Notes under the pieces: model-generated
Databases searched by the model: none
What the model was told of the DNA's origin: nothing
Seen by the model: the letters and a program-made list of their open reading frames with translations, nothing else
Position numbers and translations under genes: made by a program
DNA from: Candidatus Omnitrophota bacterium
GTDB lineage: Bacteria > Omnitrophota > Omnitrophia > Omnitrophales > Aquincolibacteriaceae
DNA: 45,693 nt
Assembly (NCBI GenBank): GCA_903820505.1
Contig: CAIJHQ010000055.1
Span: 1-45,693, forward strand
Direction: 5' to 3'
Shown: positions 42,111-45,693 of the stretch, piece after piece
Position numbering within the stretch: the stretch's first letter is position 1
Layout of the letters: each line of letters opens with the position of its first letter

Positions 42111-44412
42111 CTGAAGAACTTCGGCCGTAGTCGTCGGTGACGGTGATGCGGTGGCGGCCTTCGCGCATGGGCCAGAAGATGCCTTCCCCCGCCCGGCCCT
42201 CATTCACATACTGTCCGTTGATGAACCAGAAAAGCTTCCGGGAATCATAAGAACCATCGGCCTTGAGGACCAGCCGCTGATCGCCCGTCCTGGACCGTTC
42301 CAGAAAATACTCGCATTGATCGACCGGAGAAAGGATCTTCGGGTCCGCGCCTTCCCAGTCTCGTGCCATATCCATCCCGCCCTCCGCTACAGGAGGAGGA
42401 ACATAAGCGGGATCATGCTGCTCAAGCCAGGTGTGGATCGCCTGCGGCCAAACCTCATAAACTTTCTCCGGGACGGCGCGTCCTTTCGCAATATCATCGA
42501 CGGCCATCCCTGTCTCGCTGTCGATCATGAATTTCTTATGAACGCTGCATGGCCGGTCCATGCTCCGCCCCGCGATAAAGAAGTCCTCCGCGGAATGCGG
42601 GCAGACCGGGCTCGCGGGCTCCCCGCTCAAGAGACAAACCTTCCGCGTCCCCACGGAGGCCGGCTTCTCATACCAGGGAGAAGGCTTCCCGGCGTAGATC
42701 CTCGCAAATAATCGCAAAGCGACAGGCGCCGCGGCTTCGATTCCCACGAGCGATTTCGACGGCTTCCCGGAAAAGTTCCCGAGCCAGACCCCGATCGTAT
42801 ACTCGGGATCGTACGCGACGGTCCAGGCATCGTGATTTCCGTAAGAGGTACCGGTCTTCCACGCGACCCTCGGAAGATCCTGACGGCTCCCGGAAAAACC
42901 CGAGGCCGCAAGCCGTTCCGAATCCTCAAGAATATCCGCCACAAGATAGGCCGCGCCTTCCGACATAAGCCGTTCCTGCCGGGCCGGCGCCGCGTTCTCC
43001 AGTCCGGTATAAGGTCGGAAAGTTCCGAGCCGCGCCAACACCGCGTAAGCGTTCACAAGTTCAAGGAGTCTGACCTCCGCGGTCCCGAGCGTGAGCGACA
43101 GGCCGTACTGTTCCGGCGGTTTCGTAAGCGTGGAAACTCCGGCCTGTTTCAGGAAAGAGTAAAGCGTCTGATATCCCGACATCCGGAGCACTTCGACGGC
43201 AGGAACGTTCAGGGAATTCGCCAGGGCCTCCCGTACCGTCACCGGCCCCTTGTACTTTTTGCTGTAATCAAGCGGAGCATAGCCCTGATATTGAACCGGA
43301 ACATCCGCGAGGATCATCCGCGGAGTATAAAGGCCCAGATCAAAACCGATGGCATAAGTGAAAGGCTTCAGACAAGAACCGGGCGAACGCTTACTGAAGG
43401 CTCCGTTCACCTGTCCCGAATGTTCCTTATCGGAAAAATCATCGGAGCCGACCATCGCGCGGATCTTCCCGGTCTTATTCTCCAGGATCACCACGGCGCC
43501 GTTCTGAACGCCGTAAACGGAGAGTTCGGAAAGCCGGTCTTTAAGCATCTTCTCAGCCCTGTTTTGCAAAAGAGGGTCCAGCGAGGTTTGGAGGACCGGT
43601 TCCGCGGGATATTTTCTGTGCGCCCAGACACCGAAATGAGGCGCCTCTAACGGAAAGGAGTGACGCCTGGCCTCCACGGGCTCGTTGTTTGACGCGTCGA
43701 ATTGCTTTGGCGAGATGTAACCGTTCGCGAGCATGCTTTTTAACACCATCTCCCGCCGTTTCCCGGATCGTACGGAATGGCGGTCCGGTCTCAATCTTGA
43801 AGGCGATTGCGGGATCCCGGCGAGAAGCGAGCACTCCGCGAGCGTCAGGTCCCGGGGCCGTTTCCTGAAATACCGCCACGACGCGGCCTTCACGCCGTGG
43901 ATATTCCCGCCGTAGGGTGCGAGCTCAAAATACAGTTTCAGGATCTGCTTCTTGGAATAAATACTTTCCAGCCAGACCGCATGGACCGCCTCGATCACTT
44001 TATTCGGAAAAGTACGCGGCCTGTCCTCAAGAAGCCGGACCACTTGCATCGACAAAGTTGAAGCGCCCGTGAGAACCTTCCGGTGCGTGACGTTCAGCCA
44101 GGCCGAACGGAGGACCGCAAGCGGATCCACGCCATGGTGTTGCCAGAACCGTTTGTCTTCGATGGCGACCGTCGCGTTGACCAGATCGGGATCGATCTCG
44201 TTCAGCTCGACCGGAAGAAGCCAGCGCCCTTTACTCCCAAGGAACACCCGGAGAATATTCCCGTCCTTATCGAGAACCGTTTGGGAATATCCGATCTCCC
44301 TGATCGCCTGCGAGGGAAAAGGGGCGCGCCAGCAGAAAAGAAGGATCGGGACGGCAAACAAAACCATCCCGATCCCGGCCCTGCGCCCCATTGATGCCAA
44401 TGCTATTTTCAT
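42091..44412 (-). CDS. pbpC: Penicillin-binding protein 1C (bifunctional transglycosylase/transpeptidase)
   Basis: 773 residues, the normal length of PBP1C. One membrane anchor (about 12-28) precedes the GT51 transglycosylase with catalytic E85 (IEDKRFWQHHGVD). The transpeptidase has SxxK at S346-K349 (SPGSCLKP), SLN (400-402) and KTG (519-521). The C-terminal domain (about 690-773, ending in a beta-sandwich) is the BiPBP_C module specific to PbpC. It polymerises peptidoglycan in the periplasm. The alpha-2-macroglobulin gene lies 83 bases upstream on the same strand, the usual pairing; a palindromic repeat separates them. Confidence 0.96.
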   Translation of the reverse strand: MKIALASMGRRAGIGMVLFAVPILLFCWRAPFPSQAIREIGYSQTVLDKDGNILRVFLGSKGRWLLPVELNEIDPDLVNATVAIEDKRFWQHHGVDPLAVLRSAWLNVTHRKVLTGASTLSMQVVRLLEDRPRTFPNKVIEAVHAVWLESIYSKKQILKLYFELAPYGGNIHGVKAASWRYFRKRPRDLTLAECSLLAGIPQSPSRLRPDRHSVRSGKRREMVLKSMLANGYISPKQFDASNNEPVEARRHSFPLEAPHFGVWAHRKYPAEPVLQTSLDPLLQNRAEKMLKDRLSELSVYGVQNGAVVILENKTGKIRAMVGSDDFSDKEHSGQVNGAFSKRSPGSCLKPFTYAIGFDLGLYTPRMILADVPVQYQGYAPLDYSKKYKGPVTVREALANSLNVPAVEVLRMSGYQTLYSFLKQAGVSTLTKPPEQYGLSLTLGTAEVRLLELVNAYAVLARLGTFRPYTGLENAAPARQERLMSEGAAYLVADILEDSERLAASGFSGSRQDLPRVAWKTGTSYGNHDAWTVAYDPEYTIGVWLGNFSGKPSKSLVGIEAAAPVALRLFARIYAGKPSPWYEKPASVGTRKVCLLSGEPASPVCPHSAEDFFIAGRSMDRPCSVHKKFMIDSETGMAVDDIAKGRAVPEKVYEVWPQAIHTWLEQHDPAYVPPPVAEGGMDMARDWEGADPKILSPVDQCEYFLERSRTGDQRLVLKADGSYDSRKLFWFINGQYVNEGRAGEGIFWPMREGRHRITVTDDYGRSSSVVISVR

Positions 44413-44420
44413 ATTTTGTC

Positions 44421-44482
44421 ATTCCCGCGAAAGCGGGAATCCAGTTTCCGAGCGTGGATCCCCGACAAAAACATTCGGGGAT
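44421..44482. repeat. REP-like palindromic pair between pbpC and the alpha-2-macroglobulin gene
   Basis: 44421-44440 is an 8-pair stem with a GAAA tetraloop (ATTCCCGC GAAA GCGGGAAT). 44458-44482 is a second 8-pair stem (ATCCCCGA / TCGGGGAT) with a nine-base loop. The first belongs to a widely dispersed type of repeat (TCATTCCCGCGAAAGCGGG) known from many bacterial chromosomes. It may uncouple expression of the two genes. Confidence 0.8.
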
Positions 44483-44495
44483 GACCACAAGCCGG

Positions 44496-45693
44496 TCATT
44501 CCGAGATCGTTATCTCGCCCGCGCCGTTCACGCTGACGATCGCCGGATCGTACATGCTTTCCGCGTTCACAGCCGGCAGTTTGAATCTCCCTTTCGTGAC
44601 CGCCCGGACCACGTAACGGTAATGTCCCGCAAGCGAAACATCCGTGAAAACGAGCACGCGGTCATCCCGGATGTCGATCTTTTTCGGATCGATCATATCC
44701 TTATCCGAAAGGTCTGAAGTGTCCGACGAAGCAAGCCTCGGATTTTCAACCTCAAGACCGGCCGGCAACAGGTCCGCGAGGACAACGTTCTTACAGCCGA
44801 GCGCCGCCTCCAGCGTGATATCCGCGATCATCACATCCCCCTGCTTGATCTTTGTGAGATCGACCGGTTTTCCAGCAGGATCAAGGAATGAACGGCGCGC
44901 TTCAAGCCCGCTGTCTTTCTCCTCGACTTTGCCCGAAGACGGAACTCCCGCCGCACTCCACTGATAGTAGAAAGTGCCGGAACCTTCCGCCTCGATCTTA
45001 AGATCGGCAACGGACAACACGGCGCCCTCCAGCGAAGCGTTCTTCTGGTCATCAAAGGCCGCAAGAGGTTTCCCTCCCGCGAGGACACGCCCCGTAAAAC
45101 GCTGGGGCTGCGCCTTGAGGAAACGCGTGTACTTCCCGAGCCCGAGAAGCGCCTGCGCGTTATTCTGGGTCGTCCCCCACTGGCCGTTCTTCATCAGGCC
45201 CTCGAGCCGCTTCACGAGGACCGGCACCAGCGGATTTTCCGGGTCCATGTCCATGAAAACGGAAAGCGCCAGAGCGGACGGGATCACGCGGAACTCGCCC
45301 TCGCCCGCGGAACTAAATGCCTTTTCGCTGAAACTTTGTCCGATCATCTCCGACATCGCTTTCTTGTCGCCCATCAGGGCGAGCGACCCCGCGAGATAAA
45401 GTTTCCCGGATTCCGAAAGGCCGTCTTTTTTTTCCTGAAACTTCCGGATCCAGGATGATTTTACGCGGCCGGCTTTCGCGAGCACGTACAGGGCGTGGGA
45501 CTTGAGATCATCGCTTGCGTCATCCTCCTTCGACCGTCCGGAGACAAGTTTCTCCAGATAATCCAGTGCTTCACGAAAATCCTTTTTCGGGACCGCGTAA
45601 CCGGCCTTCTGGGCTTCCGCGAGAAATTCCATCGCGTACACCGTCCCCGGATCATACGGCCATGAATCGCCCTGCCACATCCCGAACCCGCCG
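44496..45693 (-). CDS. Bacterial alpha-2-macroglobulin, C-terminal part; runs off right edge
   Basis: The last 399 residues or so; the frame stays open upstream of the ATG at 45680 and reads GGFGMWQGDSWP across the edge, which is the conserved family sequence following the thioester domain, so the ATG is internal. Helical thioester-domain repeats (about the first 190 residues, YAMEFLAEAQKAGY; LYVLAKAGR) lead into the terminal receptor-binding-like beta domain (VRAVTKGRFKLPAVNAESMYDPAI). These periplasmic lipoproteins trap invading proteases and are paired with PBP1C, which follows here. Ends 83 bases before pbpC. Confidence 0.93.
   Translation of the reverse strand, partial: GGFGMWQGDSWPYDPGTVYAMEFLAEAQKAGYAVPKKDFREALDYLEKLVSGRSKEDDASDDLKSHALYVLAKAGRVKSSWIRKFQEKKDGLSESGKLYLAGSLALMGDKKAMSEMIGQSFSEKAFSSAGEGEFRVIPSALALSVFMDMDPENPLVPVLVKRLEGLMKNGQWGTTQNNAQALLGLGKYTRFLKAQPQRFTGRVLAGGKPLAAFDDQKNASLEGAVLSVADLKIEAEGSGTFYYQWSAAGVPSSGKVEEKDSGLEARRSFLDPAGKPVDLTKIKQGDVMIADITLEAALGCKNVVLADLLPAGLEVENPRLASSDTSDLSDKDMIDPKKIDIRDDRVLVFTDVSLAGHYRYVVRAVTKGRFKLPAVNAESMYDPAIVSVNGAGEITISE

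Overview
The window reads as chromosomal DNA of a Gram-negative bacterium from an uncultivated, environmental lineage. Every gene I can support lies on the minus strand, so transcription runs from high to low coordinates. Coding regions are roughly 55-60% G+C where I counted by hand. The combination of a 5,125-residue secreted multidomain protein, a second very large secreted protein, many small secreted proteins of unknown function and close operon packing is what I would expect in Candidatus Omnitrophota or a relative. That assignment is inference from style; no rRNA or marker gene is present.

Layout from left to right. Positions 1-3555 hold the N-terminal 1,185 codons of a large secreted protein that runs off the left edge, driven by a near-perfect sigma-70-type promoter at 3648-3676. 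Positions 3766-4700 hold a REP-type element: a Y1/REP-associated transposase (RAYT) gene flanked by 33-base inverted repeats, abutting the N-terminal stub of a second RAYT. Positions 4707-20848 hold the giant gene and, overlapping its stop by 4 bases, a small secreted TPR-like gene. Positions 21111-30748 hold a FMN azoreductase gene and a complete non-flagellar-looking chemosensory cluster (cheR, cheW, cheW, mcp, cheA fused to a receiver, cheB, and a receiver-histidine kinase). Positions 30836-33558 hold small genes: a GLG1-type Cys-rich secreted protein, a metallophosphoesterase, a secreted protein of unknown function and a STAS protein. Positions 33767-35395 encode a thiamine-diphosphate 2-oxo acid decarboxylase. 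Positions 35539-39952 encode four secreted proteins, one with a zinc-peptidase HExxH motif. Positions 40024-41584 encode an ABC-2 exporter whose mRNA looks leaderless. Positions 41671-45693 encode a small repeat lipoprotein, penicillin-binding protein 1C and, cut by the right edge, the C-terminal part of an alpha-2-macroglobulin, the usual partner of PBP1C.

How the genes may work together. The chemosensory genes overlap or nearly touch and form one operon; a receptor with a periplasmic sensor domain feeds CheA, CheR and CheB adapt the receptor, and the only free-standing output is a receiver-histidine kinase, since no single-domain CheY is present. The azoreductase and the giant gene follow on the same strand.

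The most interesting object is the giant gene. Its product strings together a JAMM-type domain, carbohydrate-binding-like sandwiches, seven alternating Ig-like repeats, YD/RHS-like repeats, a glucoamylase-like domain, an ILEI/FAM3-type domain, a C39-peptidase-like domain that seems to lack its cysteine, a hydrophobic Gly/Ala-rich tract and a C-terminal alpha/beta-hydrolase with a visible Ser-Asp-His triad. The C-terminal tip and the overlapping small gene are distinctly more A+T-rich than the core. That is the architecture expected of a polymorphic toxin with an exchangeable tip and a downstream immunity gene, although that function is inferred and not shown.
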